Assembly (NCBI GenBank): GCA_964573995.1
Contig: CAZNLH010000036.1
Coordinates: forward strand, 1 to 22,671
Origin: CAZNLH01 sp964573995
GTDB lineage: Bacteria; Gemmatimonadota; CAZMKB01; CAZNLH01
Direction: 5' to 3'
DNA length: 22,671 nucleotides
The notes below the pieces were generated by a model. That model saw only the letters and a program-made list of their open reading frames with translations, was not told the origin of the DNA and did not search any database. Made by a program: the position numbers and the translations under genes. How positions within the stretch are numbered: the stretch's first letter is position 1; the number at the start of each line of letters is the position of its first letter. Positions 21,587 through 22,671 of the stretch are shown here, one piece after another.

Positions 21587-22671
21587 TGGCCGCCCCCGTC
21601 CGTTTTAACTGTTTCTTGGTGCCCCTTGACGTCAAGGAATGATCTGCCACCGGGCCTGCCCGAGTAGCGTTTAAGGATCGCACCGAAGGACTTGTCCTCC
21701 CAGTTGCCGAGTACCGCCTGCCCACAATCGATTTTCAGCCGATAGGGGCTGTTCCCCAGGGCCTTCAACGTCTCGTCCGCCTCCGCCGGATCGATTCCCA
21801 GCAGGCCGAGGAAATCATTACTGGTACGGAAGGCGGGGGGTATGCTCCTGTCGGCGATGCACTTGAGCGCCAGCAGGGGGGAGGGGAACGGCATATCAGG
21901 CATGAACGGGGGATGATAGATGCTCGGATTCATCTCCTTCTCTGCGCTGACGAGGGAGTCCCCGAACGGGCGGACGAATTTGCCGAGGGCGTTCCATCCG
22001 ATTTGCCTGGCCTTCCATCCCGCTACCGCCATGAAGGCATAGGGATAGGCCTCTTTGGACAGTTTGGGCAGTTCGCTGCTCAGCGAGTCGATCAGCGCCG
22101 TCGCCACATCCTGCCGGTCCAGGTTATTGAACAGCAAGTCCGCCCGCTTGATCGTGTAACGGGTCAGGATCAGGTCGCGGAGCGATGGATTTCCGTTTGT
22201 CGACGGAAGTCCGTTCAATATCTCGTCGAGGACCTCGAGCGCCTCCCCGTAATCATTTACCCTTGTGAAGTAACCGACGAGGTTGTCCAGGGGCAGGAGC
22301 ATCGATGAGGTCAACGGGTATGGCAGTATCTCCTCCTTCCAGAAACTCGCCACGTCCTTCGCATCTCCTTGTCCTATCACCTCGTTCAGGATCTCGATAG
22401 TCGGATCGGTTCCCTTCCAGGAGGAACCTTTCCTGTAATTGTCGAGAAGGCGTTTTGCGGTTTCGCGCTGCAGGTCGTCCCACGCATCTCTTTTACTGAA
22501 GGACCTTGCAAGCGAGGAGAAGGCCTGGGTGGATAATCTCGGGTTATCGAAGTGGTCGAGTATCCAGATCCCCCAGCGCTCAGCGGCCTCGTACTGCCTG
22601 GTATGGACGAGTGCGAAGAGGGTACGGAAGTAGTCCCTGATATCCTTGTTATCCCACTTCGATGGGATCTC
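21583..22671 (-). CDS. Alpha-helical repeat protein of unknown function, truncated by the right edge
   Basis: The frame is open without a stop from the right edge (base 22671) down to the TGA at 21583, so the start and N-terminal part lie outside the window and 362 residues are visible. The GTG at 22380 is an internal codon and not the true start. The sequence is mostly amphipathic helix (EAAERWGIWILDHF, YGEALEVLDEILNGL, TRYTIKRADLLFNNL) and resembles a TPR-like solenoid, but no repeat register is secure. A compact C-terminal segment (LKIDCGQAVLGNWEDKSF) looks different. Its single Cys has no obvious active-site partner. The stop overlaps the M1 peptidase start, so it heads the operon as seen. 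Confidence 0.8.
   Translation of the reverse strand, partial: EIPSKWDNKDIRDYFRTLFALVHTRQYEAAERWGIWILDHFDNPRLSTQAFSSLARSFSKRDAWDDLQRETAKRLLDNYRKGSSWKGTDPTIEILNEVIGQGDAKDVASFWKEEILPYPLTSSMLLPLDNLVGYFTRVNDYGEALEVLDEILNGLPSTNGNPSLRDLILTRYTIKRADLLFNNLDRQDVATALIDSLSSELPKLSKEAYPYAFMAVAGWKARQIGWNALGKFVRPFGDSLVSAEKEMNPSIYHPPFMPDMPFPSPLLALKCIADRSIPPAFRTSNDFLGLLGIDPAEADETLKALGNSPYRLKIDCGQAVLGNWEDKSFGAILKRYSGRPGGRSFLDVKGHQETVKTDGGGH

Noticed and set aside
22380..22382. GTG at 22380 as the start of the rightmost gene
   Set aside because: The frame stays open for 97 further codons to the window edge with coherent helical protein sequence, so the gene is truncated rather than starting there.

Overview
The window carries ordinary bacterial chromosome at moderately high GC, with strong Shine-Dalgarno sites and three promoters that contain the exact -35 hexamer TTGACA. 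Several proteins point to a Gram-negative member of the FCB supergroup, in the style of the poorly cultured Eisenbacteria, Krumholzibacteriota, Latescibacterota and Zixibacteria lineages. The pointers are a secreted protein ending in a FlgD-like/T9SS type A sorting domain (QNYPNPFNPST), a protease-propeller-Omp85 fusion, a fused MFS/spermidine-synthase protein and a SPOR lipoprotein. The phylum is an inference. I see no tRNA, rRNA, CRISPR array, integrase or transposase gene.

Layout. (1) Positions 2-4785, + strand: the 3' part of a large outer-membrane fusion (gluzincin-like protease, TolB/PD40 propeller, Omp85-like barrel), then a SPOR/propeller lipoprotein, closed by a strong hairpin terminator. 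(2) 4888-6717, - strand: a secreted Asp-box protein with a C-terminal sorting domain and its own promoter. That promoter lies inside a 144-bp AT-rich segment bounded by perfect 13-bp inverted repeats. (3) 6996-11903, - strand: a two-gene operon of a duplicated-MFS/aminopropyltransferase-like membrane protein and a membrane-anchored SGNH hydrolase with TPRs. (4) 12306-15991, + strand: four tightly packed type IV (pseudo)pilin genes of GspH/FimT, PilV, PilW and PilX type. (5) 16082-16551, - strand: two tandem cold-shock genes with a promoter, a long leader and a terminator. (6) 16780-17589, - strand: an inositol-monophosphatase-family enzyme whose promoter predicts a very short leader. (7) 17590-18070: a gene-poor gap. 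(8) 18071-18385, + strand: a small CxxCxxCC (YkgJ-like) protein. (9) 18462-22671, - strand: a translationally coupled operon of an alpha-helical protein cut by the right edge, an M1-type metallopeptidase and a six-helix membrane protein.

Most of the window concerns the envelope: outer-membrane and exported proteins, surface appendage pseudopilins and exported peptidases. Minor pseudopilins normally prime pilus or secretion fibre assembly. The major pilin, the motor ATPases and the secretin are not in view. The two least understood units are the protease-propeller-barrel fusion with its SPOR lipoprotein neighbour, and the MFS/aminopropyltransferase-like plus SGNH-TPR pair.
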